Positions 16,891-25,475 of a stretch of DNA of 64,000 nt are shown here, piece by piece. Location: positions 243,041 to 307,040 of the forward strand of contig JBAOHC010000004.1 in NCBI GenBank assembly GCA_037046735.1. Direction: 5' to 3'. The DNA comes from JADKAV01 sp037046735. GTDB taxonomy: Bacteria; Actinomycetota; Actinomycetes; S36-B12; UBA10799. The translations under genes were made by a program, and so were the position numbers. Below the pieces are notes generated by a model. It made no database searches and was not told the origin of the DNA. It saw only the letters and a program-made list of their open reading frames with translations. The stretch's first letter is position 1. Every line of letters begins with the position of its first letter.

Positions 16891-16921
16891 GTGCTGCCCG
16901 CGTGCGCGGGAAGAATGATCC
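16891..16921. other. Hairpin resembling a single type I-E CRISPR repeat
   Basis: GTGCTGCCCGCG followed by TGCGCGGGAAGAATGATCC reads like an actinobacterial I-E repeat (GTGCTCCCCGCG, a small stem, ATGATCC) with changes. Its CCCGCG/CGCGGG stem directly follows the stop codon of the leftward DUF222/HNH gene, so it may simply terminate that transcript. There is one copy only, with no spacers and no cas genes. Confidence 0.35.
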
Positions 16922-18031
16922 TTAGGGGTCGTCAGGCCTGCTGGTGTATCGCTTGCCGCGGGGGCTGATCCAGATGGTGGTGTTGTCCGGTCCGCGTTCC
17001 ACCCGCCAACCGCTGTGGGTTTTGATCCGGTGGTGGTAGCGGCACAACGGATGCAGATTGGCCACGTCAGTCGCACCGGCCGGCCAGGGGACGATGTGGT
17101 CCAAATCGCAGTTCCGGGCGGGCCGGCGGCAGCCCGGGAACCGGCAGTGCCGATCCCGGGTCTGCACGTACCTGCGCATCTTCAGGGTGGGCATATACCC
17201 GGCTTGTAGCTGGGGCAGGGTCAGCCGGATGATCGCCGACGGCAGTTCCAGGCGGCGCAGCAGATCATCGGCGTGGGCATCAGCGATCGGCCCGTACCCT
17301 TCGATCTCCGCCCCGTCATCGGTCATGATCACGGCGATCGGGACCTGCTCGGCCGGGGTGATCCCAGTCAGCAGTTCGATGAACATGTCGGCCCGGATGG
17401 CCTCCCGGTTGCCGTGAATGTTGTTCGACCGGACCCGGATCGAATCCATACACGCCGTGGCCTCCTCGGCGGTCAGGTAGGCCGACAGGGTGGCCATGCC
17501 GTCCGGCTCCGGGATCAGGCTGACCTTGCGACACTTGCGGGCCTTCTTACGGCGCCGTTCCGCGGCGTCCGGGTCGACCCGGTCCACCTGGCGGGGTAGC
17601 CAGCCCCGCACCTGATGCCGCGTCCGGGTGGCCGCGTAGTCGATTGCCCGCTCGACCAGTTCCCGCCGGGCACCCGGTTCAAGTCCGAGGGTGGATGTGG
17701 CAATCTCCCGGGCCTTCGCGAGGTCGATGCGGCCCTGCGCCAGCGCCGTCAGCAGCCCCGGCAGGTCGGACACCACGTCCACCGCCACATCCACCATCGA
17801 CGACGCGGCACCCGGGGACCACACCATCGCACACGCCACCTCCGGCGGCGTCGGATCCACCACCACCCCATCCGGATCGGCACCCAACTCGGATTCCACG
17901 AACACCTGGTGGAACGCCTTCAGTTGCTGGGCGTGGCAGTACCCGATCACCGCCTCAGCCGCTTTCGCCCGCTCCAGCGGATCCTCGTCGGAGAACATCT
18001 CCTCCAGGACCGCGACCACCGAATCGTTCAT
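16922..18031 (-). CDS. DUF222/HNH endonuclease-signature protein (13E12 type), copy 1
   Basis: A 369-residue protein with an N-terminal DUF222 region (about 1-230) and a C-terminal HNH domain: CRFPGC, then CDLDHIVPW with the catalytic His, NLHPLCRYHHR, and W near the end of the ββα-metal fold. These genes occur in many copies in actinobacteria (the REP13E12 group of mycobacteria); nuclease activity is inferred from the motif. The ATG at 18031 has an in-frame GTG two codons upstream; neither has a strong ribosome site. A basic RRRKKARKCRK cluster near the middle could bind DNA. A second, diverged copy lies at 24033-25245 on the other strand. Confidence 0.82.
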   Translation of the reverse strand: MNDSVVAVLEEMFSDEDPLERAKAAEAVIGYCHAQQLKAFHQVFVESELGADPDGVVVDPTPPEVACAMVWSPGAASSMVDVAVDVVSDLPGLLTALAQGRIDLAKAREIATSTLGLEPGARRELVERAIDYAATRTRHQVRGWLPRQVDRVDPDAAERRRKKARKCRKVSLIPEPDGMATLSAYLTAEEATACMDSIRVRSNNIHGNREAIRADMFIELLTGITPAEQVPIAVIMTDDGAEIEGYGPIADAHADDLLRRLELPSAIIRLTLPQLQAGYMPTLKMRRYVQTRDRHCRFPGCRRPARNCDLDHIVPWPAGATDVANLHPLCRYHHRIKTHSGWRVERGPDNTTIWISPRGKRYTSRPDDP

Positions 18032-18143
18032 GGTCACACCGTAGGTGGGAGGTACGACAAACTATCGAGTATCCCTTTGATCAGGTGTTTCATTGTGAAT
18101 AACCCAGCTGACGTGGAGGCAATCCCACCGGCCCCAAGGATGG

Positions 18144-19181
18144 CTATGACGTGCGGCTCAGCACCGATCGGTACGCATCCGCGTATCTACCGGCCATCAC
18201 GTCCACCGTGTAGTTCTTGGCGACCTCCTGCCGGGCGGCGGCTCCGATCCCGTGATCGTCGCGCAGCAGCGAACGGACGGCAGCTTTCATGGCGGCCACG
18301 TCTCGGGCCGGCACCAGCATCCCTGTGCTGCCGTTGTCGATGACATCGCCGGCCGCCCCAACGCGGGTGGCCACCACGGGCAGCCCAGAGGCCATCGCCT
18401 CCAGAATCGTCATCGGCATCCCTTCGCGCAGGGACGGCTGCACGAGGACGTCCAGGCTGGCATAGACCCCCGGCATGTCCTCGCGGAAGCCGAGGAAGCG
18501 CACGTTGGGTCCGGCGGCCGCCTCCAGCGGGGCACGCAGCGGGCCGTCTCCAACGACCACGAACGTGGCGTCGGGGATGGCCGCAGCTACCGCCAGAAAA
18601 TCCTCGGGCGCCTTCTCGGGGGCCAAGCGGGCGACCATCCCGACGAGCGGTCCCGGGAGGTCGAGGCTCGCTGTGACACCAGTGAAGTCGCGGGGGTCGA
18701 CACCGTTGGGAATCGTGGTGGCGCGCACTCCATACACCGTCCGCAGGCTGTCCCGCGCCTCATCGGAGACCGCGTAGACGGCGTCCATCCGGCGCAGGGT
18801 CGGGCGGTCGAACCGGTTCTGCGGTCCCGTGTCGAAGCGGTGGTTGGTCGCCACGATCGGCACCCCCAACCGCGTGGCCAGAAAGCCATACAGATTCGCC
18901 TTGAAGCCGTGCACATGCAGCAGGTCGGCACGCGCCTCACGGATGTCCTTGCGCAGGTGCACAACCGTCCCCGGGTCGAAGCGGCCACCGCACCGCAACA
19001 GCCGGACCGGCACACCGAACTGCCGGGCATAGTCGGCCACCTCCAGGTTCGGGGCGTGACGATTGTCGAACACGACCAAGCTCGCCGCCACCCCGTGCTG
19101 GGGAAGCGCCTCGCACAGTCCGACCACCATCTTCTCGGCGCCGTACACCCCGCTGCTCGAGATCAGATGCAGTACACGCAC
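18144..19181 (-). CDS. Glycosyltransferase family 4 (GT-B fold)
   Basis: A 345-residue glycosyltransferase. The N-terminal Rossmann half starts VRVLHLISSSGVYGAEK (glycine-rich acceptor loop). The C-terminal half has GMVARLAPEKAPEDFL and the donor-binding PSLREGMPMTILEAMASG with the E-x7-E pattern of retaining GT4 enzymes. It probably adds a sugar from a nucleotide-sugar donor to a surface polysaccharide or lipid on the cytoplasmic side. Its GTG start is only 18 bases from the divergent CDP-glycerol transferase gene, suggesting shared regulation and a joint cell-envelope role. Donor and acceptor are unknown. Confidence 0.83.
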   Translation of the reverse strand: MRVLHLISSSGVYGAEKMVVGLCEALPQHGVAASLVVFDNRHAPNLEVADYARQFGVPVRLLRCGGRFDPGTVVHLRKDIREARADLLHVHGFKANLYGFLATRLGVPIVATNHRFDTGPQNRFDRPTLRRMDAVYAVSDEARDSLRTVYGVRATTIPNGVDPRDFTGVTASLDLPGPLVGMVARLAPEKAPEDFLAVAAAIPDATFVVVGDGPLRAPLEAAAGPNVRFLGFREDMPGVYASLDVLVQPSLREGMPMTILEAMASGLPVVATRVGAAGDVIDNGSTGMLVPARDVAAMKAAVRSLLRDDHGIGAAARQEVAKNYTVDVMAGRYADAYRSVLSRTS

Positions 19182-19199
19182 AGCTCCAGCCTAGGCTGA

Positions 19200-20231
19200 G
19201 TGTCGATGGTCCGAACAATGGCGAAGGCTGCTGCCCAGAGGCTGTATGCCCGATGGGCGCGACTGCCCCTGAACCCGGGCGTGCTTCTGGAGTCCTTTGA
19301 GGGGACCCAGAGCGGGGGCGATCCGGGCGCCATCGCCGGCTACCTGCTGTCGAACACGGATCTGCCGCTGATCTGGGCGCTGCGGGAACCGGCTCCGCAG
19401 TCACCGCGCGTGCGGGTGGTCCGCTATCGGTCGGCGTCCTATTTCAAGGCGCTGGCCACGACCAAGTACCTCGTGAACAACGTGACCTTCCCCGCCCTGT
19501 TCGCCAAACGCGACGATCAGGTCTACCTGAACACGTGGCACGGCACGCCGCTGAAACGGATGGGCCGCGATGTTGCCGGTCCGTACAGCCACATCGCGAA
19601 CACCGTTGCCAATTTCGAGGCCGCCGACCTCCTGTTGTCCAGCGGTGAGTACATGACCTCGGTGATGTACTCCGGTGCCTTCGGGATCAACCGGTCAGTG
19701 GTGGAGACCGGCACGCCGCGTGTGGATCAGCAGTTCGGTCAGGTGCAGGACCTGGTCCTTTACGCACCGACCTGGCAGGAAGCCTCGTACACGCAAGCCG
19801 TCGCCGACACCGACACGCTCGTGCGACGCATGACCGCTCTGGCGCAGGCCGGCCCGGTGGGACTGCGAGTGCACGGCAAGATCGCCGCGGCTGTGGCAGC
19901 CGACCCGCGACTGCGGCCCTATCTCGTGGCCGGAGATACCAACGAACTTCTCGGCCGCTCGCGGGTCGTCATCACCGACTACTCCAGCGTGGCGTTCGAT
20001 GCGCTGGCCACCAGCGCACAGGTGTTGTTCTTCACCCCGGACCCGTACCCACGCGGGGTGTACCTCGAGGACGCCGACCTGCCCGGACCACGTACAGATT
20101 CCCTGTCGCGACTCGTGGACTGGATAGCCGATCCGCCGACGCGCGATTCTGATGCCCTGCGGCGTCGGTTCACCCCGTTCGAGGACGGCTTGGCGACGCA
20201 GCGGGTCGTGGAGTTGCTGCTGTCGCGCTGA
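19200..20231 (+). CDS. CDP-glycerol glycerophosphotransferase-family protein (TagB/TagF-like)
   Basis: A 343-residue protein with the hallmark segments of the Glyphos_transf family: NTWHGTPLKRMG near 110-121, a mid-protein VLYAPTW, and the donor-site VITDYSSVAFD near 257-267. In characterized members these contact CDP-glycerol and build poly(glycerol phosphate) teichoic-acid chains or a primer unit. It lacks the extra N-terminal region of long TagF polymerases and is closer to TagB in size. Start is GTG 19200; an in-frame ATG follows at 19206. It probably works with the divergent glycosyltransferase on a phosphate-containing wall or capsule polymer. Confidence 0.82.
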   Translation: MSMVRTMAKAAAQRLYARWARLPLNPGVLLESFEGTQSGGDPGAIAGYLLSNTDLPLIWALREPAPQSPRVRVVRYRSASYFKALATTKYLVNNVTFPALFAKRDDQVYLNTWHGTPLKRMGRDVAGPYSHIANTVANFEAADLLLSSGEYMTSVMYSGAFGINRSVVETGTPRVDQQFGQVQDLVLYAPTWQEASYTQAVADTDTLVRRMTALAQAGPVGLRVHGKIAAAVAADPRLRPYLVAGDTNELLGRSRVVITDYSSVAFDALATSAQVLFFTPDPYPRGVYLEDADLPGPRTDSLSRLVDWIADPPTRDSDALRRRFTPFEDGLATQRVVELLLSR

Positions 20232-20254
20232 TACTGCGCGGGTAGCGTCGAGGC

Positions 20255-20638
20255 ATGGACTCCTTGCAGCGCTGGCACGAGGTGGTGCGCACCCGCAACC
20301 CCGCGATGCTCAATCAGATCCTCGCCGACGACGCGGTGTTCCATTCCCCGATCGTGTTCCGGCCGCAGCAGGGCAAAGATCTTGTCGCGCTCTACCTCAC
20401 CGGCGCGATGCACGTCATCGCCAACGAGACCTTCCGGTATGTGCGCGAGGTCGTCGACGGCCGCGTTGCCGTTCTCGAGTTCGAGACCGAGATCGACGGT
20501 GTCCATGTCAACGGGGTGGACATGATCACGTGGAACGAGCAGGGCTTGATCACCGACTTCAAGGTGATGCTGCGGCCGTTGAAGGCGATCATGATCGTGC
20601 AGCAGCGCATGGCCGAGTTGTTGGAGCGACTCGCGTGA
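20255..20638 (+). CDS. SnoaL/NTF2-like small protein
   Basis: A 127-residue protein with the cone-shaped NTF2-fold pattern: an N-terminal helix (LQRWHEVVRTRNPAMLNQILADDAVF), then curved strands with VAVLEFETEIDGVHVNGVDMITWNEQGLITDFKVM-type alternation (residues about 70-108). This fold hosts isomerases, hydrolases and pure binding proteins, so no reaction can be assigned. Its stop codon overlaps the dimethylargininase start (GTGA), making a two-gene coupled unit. Which metabolite it handles is unknown. Confidence 0.75.
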   Translation: MDSLQRWHEVVRTRNPAMLNQILADDAVFHSPIVFRPQQGKDLVALYLTGAMHVIANETFRYVREVVDGRVAVLEFETEIDGVHVNGVDMITWNEQGLITDFKVMLRPLKAIMIVQQRMAELLERLA

Positions 20639-21378
20639 GGGCGTTCGTCCGGCGGCCCAGCCCTCGCCTGGCCGAAGGGCTGCTCACCCACCTCGATCGT
20701 TCACCGGTCGATGTCGATCTGGCTCGCAGACAGTGGGATGGGTACGTCGGTGCATTGCAGTCAGCGGGCTGGGAGACCATCGAGGTGCCTGCCGCCCCGG
20801 ACCAACCGGACAGCGTGTTCGTCGAGGACGTCATGGTCTGGTGGCAGGGGACCGCAGTCGTGACTTTCCCCGGGGCAGTCCAGCGCCGTGGCGAACTGCT
20901 CGGGGCCGAGGCCGCCCTGCGCGACCTCGGTGCCAACGTCGTTCACATCGAGCCCCCGGACACCCTCGATGGCGGTGATGTCCTCAAAGTCGGTGAGCGC
21001 TTCTACGTCGGGGTCGGTGGGAGGTCCAGCCGTGGCGCGTGTGATCAGTTGGCCGCGCTGCTGCGGGTCGAGGTGATCCCGGTGCCCACCAGCAAGGTGC
21101 TGCACCTGAAGTCGGCGGTGACGGCACTGCCCGATGGCACGGCGGTCGGGTACCTGCCCTTGGTGGATGACGCGACCCTTTTCGAAACCTTTCTCGCGGT
21201 GCCTGAGCCAGGTGCCGAAGTGGTCGTCATCGATGACCAGACGGTGCTGATGGCGACGTCGACGCCCCGGACCCGGGAGATCTTCGAGCAGCGCGGCCTG
21301 CGCGTCATCGGCGTGGACATCAGCGAGTTCGAGAAGCTCGAGGGCTGCGTGACCTGCCTGTCTGTTCGCCTGCGCTGA
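20635..21378 (+). CDS. ddaH: Dimethylargininase (N(G),N(G)-dimethylarginine dimethylaminohydrolase)
   Basis: A 247-residue guanidino-group hydrolase. The catalytic Cys is C241 in EGCVTCLSV at the C-terminus, the general base is H157 in HLKSAVT, and acidic substrate contacts include E64 in VFVEDVMV and D112-GGD in LDGGDVL. This set matches bacterial DDAH, which hydrolyses methylated arginine to citrulline and an amine; arginine deiminase is excluded by the short length. Translation starts at GTG overlapping the previous stop. Together with RocD it suggests use of arginine-derived compounds as nitrogen sources. Confidence 0.88.
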   Translation: MRAFVRRPSPRLAEGLLTHLDRSPVDVDLARRQWDGYVGALQSAGWETIEVPAAPDQPDSVFVEDVMVWWQGTAVVTFPGAVQRRGELLGAEAALRDLGANVVHIEPPDTLDGGDVLKVGERFYVGVGGRSSRGACDQLAALLRVEVIPVPTSKVLHLKSAVTALPDGTAVGYLPLVDDATLFETFLAVPEPGAEVVVIDDQTVLMATSTPRTREIFEQRGLRVIGVDISEFEKLEGCVTCLSVRLR

Positions 21379-21381
21379 AGT

Positions 21382-22005
21382 TCAGGGCGCGCGCAGCACA
21401 CCCACGAGGCCAGGGGCGACCGGCGGCATCGGCGCCATCCGGACATCTCGCACCTCGGTGGTGTCCAGGCCGGCCTCGGCGAGTATCTGCCGGGTATCAC
21501 GGTCGCAGCGGCAGCCCCCGGCCAAGCGCGGCCATACCGGCGCCGCCGCCCGCTGGAACCGGCGCATCCAAGAGCCTTCGGCGGCCTTGACATGCTCGAG
21601 GACGGCGATCGTCCCCCCGGGACGCAGGACCCGCAGCGCTTCTTGCACCGTCCGTTGGGGATCGTCGACCGTGCACAACACGTAGGCGAAGAGGACCCCG
21701 TCGACGCTGTTGTCCGGCAGGGGCAGATCCTCGCCGACGGCGTCGATCACCTCCACCGGCATGGCCGCCCGCGCCACGGCGTCGGCCGCCGCCCGCCGCA
21801 TCGAGGCGCTCGGCTCGACGGCCACGACCGACGTGACCTCGGCAGGCAGATGATGCAGATCCTCAGCAGGCCCCAGGCCGACCACCAACACCCGCCCGGA
21901 CAGCGCAGCACTCACTTGTGTGCGCCAGTGCCCGATGGCGCCGGAGTCCTCAGCGCGGGCGATGAGCCGGTAGATCTGGGTGAACAGCGGGTGGTCATGG
22001 GCCAT
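21382..22005 (-). CDS. Class I SAM-dependent methyltransferase (UbiE/METTL7-like)
   Basis: A 207-residue Rossmann methyltransferase. Motif I is VLVVGLGPAEDL near 39-50 (GxGxx loop), motif II acid in VAVEPSASM, motif III VDGVLFAYVLCTVDD, and post-III LRVLRPGGTIAVLEH. A Cys-rich turn GGCRCDRDT and W-x-R of the METTL7/UbiE group follow. It methylates an unidentified small molecule or lipid. It converges with dimethylargininase 3 bases away and diverges from guaB1, whose start is 40 bases upstream. Confidence 0.8.
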   Translation of the reverse strand: MAHDHPLFTQIYRLIARAEDSGAIGHWRTQVSAALSGRVLVVGLGPAEDLHHLPAEVTSVVAVEPSASMRRAAADAVARAAMPVEVIDAVGEDLPLPDNSVDGVLFAYVLCTVDDPQRTVQEALRVLRPGGTIAVLEHVKAAEGSWMRRFQRAAAPVWPRLAGGCRCDRDTRQILAEAGLDTTEVRDVRMAPMPPVAPGLVGVLRAP

Positions 22006-22045
22006 GGCTTCACGTTACGTCCCCACCTCGTCGTACGGTCGTACA

Positions 22046-23470
22046 GTGCGATTCCTCACGCAACCGGCCTATGACCTGACCTACGACGACGTCTTCCTGG
22101 TGCCCAACCGATCCTCGTTGAACAGCCGCCATGATGTGGACCTGACCGCCCCGGACGGAACCGGCCTGACGATCCCGGTGGTGGCGGCGAACATGACGGC
22201 GGTCAGCGGGCGGCGGATGGCCGAGACGATTGCCCGACGTGGTGGCGTCGCGGTGATCCCGCAGGACATCCCGACCGAGGTGGTGGCCGACGTCGTGCAG
22301 TGGGTCAAGGCGCGGCACGTGGTGTTCGAGACCGCGGTGACGCTCACTCCTACCGAGACCACGGGGATGGCACTGTCGGTGATCCCGAAGCGTAATCACG
22401 GTGCTGCGATCGTCATCGACGATGGGGCGCCGGTGGGGGTCGTGACGGAGGGGGACTGCCAACGCGCAGACCGCTTCACGCAGGTGCATCAGGTGATGAG
22501 CGCTGACGTCTTCGCGTTGCCCGACACCGTCTCGCCGCGGGAGGCCTTCGATCTGCTGCACGCCGAAAACCGTCGCTTCGCCCCGGTGGTGGACAGCGTT
22601 GGCCGGTTGGTGGGGATCATGACCCGCGACGGGGCGCTGCGCTCGACCATGTACACCCCGGCGCTAGATGCACACGGTCACCTGCGGATCGGCGCGGCCG
22701 TAGGCATCAACGGGGATGTCGCTCGGCGGGCGAAGGACCTCGTGGCAGCGGGAATCGACGTGCTTGTGGTGGACACCGCTCACGGCCATCAGGACAAGAT
22801 GCTCGACGTGTTGGCCGCCATCGGTGAGCAGCCGGTCCCGATCGTGGCGGGCAATGTGGTCACGGCTGCGGGCACTGAAGACCTCATCGACGCCGGGGCG
22901 GACATCGTCAAGGTGGGGGTTGGTCCGGGCGCGATGTGCACGACCCGGATGCGCACGGGGGTGGGCCGGCCACAGTTCAGCGCTGTGCTCGAGTGCGCTG
23001 GCGCGGCCGCTGCCCTGGGTAAACATGTCTGGGCCGACGGCGGAGTGCGCCACCCGCGCGACGTCGCTTTGGCATTGGCGGCCGGAGCCAGCGCTGTCAT
23101 GATCGGTTCCTGGTTCGCCGGTACCCACGAGTCGCCGGGCGATGTGCAGTTGAGCCCGGACGGCCGGCCCTACAAGGAGAGCTTTGGCATGGCCTCGGCC
23201 CGCGCGGTGAGTAGCCGCACCGTGACCGATAGCCCCTTCGCCCGAGCGCGCAAGGCGTTGTACGAGGAGGGGATCTCGAGTTCCCGGATGTTCCTGCGCC
23301 CGGACTCCCCGGGGGTGGAGCGGCTGATCGACGAGATCATCGCAGGGGTTCGCAGCTCATTCACCTATGCCGGCGCGGCCAGTGTCGAGCAATTCGCCCA
23401 ACGGGCCGTGGTGGGTACCCAGAGTGCGGCGGGCTACGCGGAGGGACGGCCGCTCGAGTCGTCGTGGTGA
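22046..23470 (+). CDS. guaB1: GuaB1-type GMP reductase (IMP-dehydrogenase family with CBS insert)
   Basis: A 474-residue (β/α)8-barrel protein of the IMPDH/GMPR family. The catalytic loop GPGAMCTTRM contains Cys298. A CBS pair (about 96-200) interrupts the barrel, and GGVRHPRDVALALAAGA binds the nucleotide phosphate. Mycobacterial GuaB1 proteins with this layout are GMP reductases, reductively deaminating GMP to IMP with NADPH, with CBS domains tuning activity by nucleotides; I infer the same reaction. The true IMPDH (GuaB2) would lie elsewhere. Start is GTG 22046, where the conserved FLTQPAYDLTYDDVFL begins; no strong ribosome site is seen. Confidence 0.87.
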   Translation: MRFLTQPAYDLTYDDVFLVPNRSSLNSRHDVDLTAPDGTGLTIPVVAANMTAVSGRRMAETIARRGGVAVIPQDIPTEVVADVVQWVKARHVVFETAVTLTPTETTGMALSVIPKRNHGAAIVIDDGAPVGVVTEGDCQRADRFTQVHQVMSADVFALPDTVSPREAFDLLHAENRRFAPVVDSVGRLVGIMTRDGALRSTMYTPALDAHGHLRIGAAVGINGDVARRAKDLVAAGIDVLVVDTAHGHQDKMLDVLAAIGEQPVPIVAGNVVTAAGTEDLIDAGADIVKVGVGPGAMCTTRMRTGVGRPQFSAVLECAGAAAALGKHVWADGGVRHPRDVALALAAGASAVMIGSWFAGTHESPGDVQLSPDGRPYKESFGMASARAVSSRTVTDSPFARARKALYEEGISSSRMFLRPDSPGVERLIDEIIAGVRSSFTYAGAASVEQFAQRAVVGTQSAAGYAEGRPLESSW

Positions 23471-23671
23471 AGGTTTGATCTGCCACTTTCATGGCTGGCG
23501 CCGTCCCGGCTGCCTGCCGCATGGGCCTGCGAGGCTGGGCTGGGGTCCGAGGACGCACGTCCCGGTGGTTTGCTCGTAGCCATCTCCGTACTCCTTCTCG
23601 GGATATTGACTCAGCCCCGAGGTGCGGGTATCTGCACCCCTCTTTGGTGAGATCTCAGACCTGGCAAGCTC

Positions 23672-24054
23672 GGGGGTTGCCCCCAGGGCTGTGTTCGCGG
23701 TGGAGGGGTTTTGTCAGAGGTTGCTCGTAGGGTTTGTGGTGTCACCGAAGGGGTGGCCATCAGCTCGTGGAGCGACGTCGCCGGGTGTGCCCCGGATACG
23801 ACATCGACATGCGGTTGGGGGTGGGCTGATGAGTTCCGTCGAGGTGCCGGCGGCCGGGGTGCTGGCGTCGCCCGGTTGTCCCCAGGGCTGTGTTCGCGGT
23901 GCCGGGGTTTTGTCAGGGGGTACCCGTAGGGTTTGTGGTGTCACCGAAGGGGTGGCCGTCAGCTCGTGGAGCGACGTCGCCGGGGCCGCTGGCCCCGGAT
24001 TCGACTTCGACGTTGCGGTGGGGGTGGGCTGAATGGGGTTCTTCGAGATACCGG
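23672..24054 (+). repeat. Two tandem copies of a ~200-base leader before the DUF222/HNH gene
   Basis: Bases from 23672 recur from 23871 with an offset of 199, rising to about 204 after small indels. Both copies share CAGGGCTGTGTTCGCGGTG, GGGGTTTTGTCAG, GTAGGGTTTGTGGTGTCACC, GAAGGGGTGGCC, AGCTCGTGGAGCGACGTCGC and GGGGGTGGGCTGA, then an ATG followed by codons for a similar peptide (M-S-S-V-E-V-P-A-A in copy 1, M-G-F-F-E-I-P-A-A in copy 2). The rest of 23471-24032 holds no convincing gene. The first copy looks like the leader and first ~15 codons of a lost DUF222 gene. Confidence 0.75.
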
Positions 24055-25245
24055 CCGCGGCGTTGCGCCGTGCCCGGATGGCCGACGAATTACCGGTGGA
24101 GACGCTGCCGGTGTTCGAGGAGCTGGCCGCGCAGCGTGCTGGGCCTGCCCGATCCGGCCGAGCTGAGTGTGGAACAGCGCCTGGGTGCCCTGCAGGCCAC
24201 CGCCCGGCTACAAACAATGCTGGAGGCCTACCAGACGCAGGTGGCTGGGGTGTGTGACGCGCAGCAGGATTCCCGGTTGTTCGCCGCCGGCACGACCGGG
24301 TCGATGGTGGCCGCGTTGACCGGGCACAACCGGGCGGTCGGCTCCGCGATCGTGGGCCGGGCCCGGGACCTGCGGTCCATGCCGCACGTGGCCGGTGCCT
24401 ACCGGCGGGGCCGGATCACGGGCCGGCATGTGCACCTGTTGTGCCGCGCCGCTGGGCGTCTGCCCCGCTTCGCGGTGTTGGAGGCGGATCTGGTGGCGGC
24501 GGCGGCGGTGATCGAACCGGTGGTGCTGGCCCAGGTCCTCGACATACTCATCACCCAGGACCGCCGTGAGGCACCCGATGAGGACCTGCGGGGCGCCCGG
24601 GCCAAACGCGGCCTGCACCTCTCAGACCTGGGTAACGGGCTGTACCGCGTCGATGGGCACCTGGACCAGATCGCGGGGGCCCGGCTGCGCGACGCGCTGG
24701 CCGCGTTCACCGACCCGCCCGCGCCCGGGGATGACCGCACCCCCAGCCAACGCCTGGCCGACGCCCTGGACGACCTGGTCAGCGCCGCGCAGGCCAACAC
24801 CAAACCGTTGGGGGTGTCCGGGGTGACCGTACTGGTGGATGCCGACCAACTCCCCGACGGGGCCGGGGCCCGCCTGGAGGACGGCACGCTGCTGGGCCCG
24901 GACACCTTCGCGTTGCTGACCTGTACGGCGGTGGTGTCCGTCATCCTGGGCAAACGCCGGGCGGGCAGCTTCATACCGTTGGCGTTGGGCCGCGCCCAGC
25001 GCCGCGCCAGCCACGCCCAATGGGCCGCGTTGACGGCGCGGGATCGGGGGTGTGTGCGCTGCGGGCAGCCGGCCCGGCGCTGCCACGCCCACCACATCAC
25101 CGGCTGGGCCCAGGGCGGGCTCACCGATGTGGATGCGATGTGTCTGCTGTGCCCACGCTGTCACCGTGACCTGCACAACGGCCGGTTCACCATCCAGATG
25201 GTCGACGGCATCCCCCACTGTGTGCCTGTGCGGCGAAGAACCTGA
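24033..25245 (+). CDS. DUF222/HNH endonuclease-signature protein, copy 2 (frame broken near 24133)
   Basis: The conserved start MGFFEIPAAALRRARMADEL is in one frame (24033). From about 24136 the protein continues one base later with VLGLPDPAELSVEQRLGAL, DUF222 to about residue 330, then the HNH domain CVRCGQPARRCHAHHITGW and LCPRCHRDLHNG. One extra base between CAG and GTG accounts for the shift. Restored, it would be about 403 residues. Translation could instead start at GTG 24136, but no ribosome site precedes it. This copy has the C-x2-C HNH variant, unlike copy 1. Function is inferred from motif only. Confidence 0.75.
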
Positions 25246-25266
25246 GCCGGCCCCACGGGGGCCGGC
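25246..25266 (+). terminator. GC-rich hairpin directly after the DUF222/HNH stop
   Basis: GCCGGCCCC (25246-25254) and GGGGCCGGC (25258-25266) form a perfect 9-bp stem with a 3-base loop, beginning right after the TGA. No T run follows. A hairpin-only terminator is likely. The remaining bases to 25475 show nothing coding. Confidence 0.6.
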
Positions 25267-25475
25267 CAGACGCCCAGCGTCAGCACCACAAACCACACCC
25301 AACCCCTTCAGGGCTGATCACAGTCCCGTGTGCAACGCGCTGGCGCGTCGTGGTGTGGCGCCGGACGCTACCCATGTCGTGCCCGACATGACCGCGCTGT
25401 GACGGTTGGGGAGGCGGGCTGACGGTAATCGGGCAAGGCAGGATCGGGGTACAGGCCGGCCCTGCACCCAGCGGA

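Noticed and set aside
16891..16921. CRISPR array
   Set aside because: There is only one repeat-like unit, no spacers and no cas genes in the window.
23471..25245. A prophage attachment site or integrated element at the DUF222/HNH gene
   Set aside because: 13E12 genes host phage insertion in mycobacteria, but no integrase, phage gene or flanking att duplication is visible; the repeat is better explained by leader duplication.
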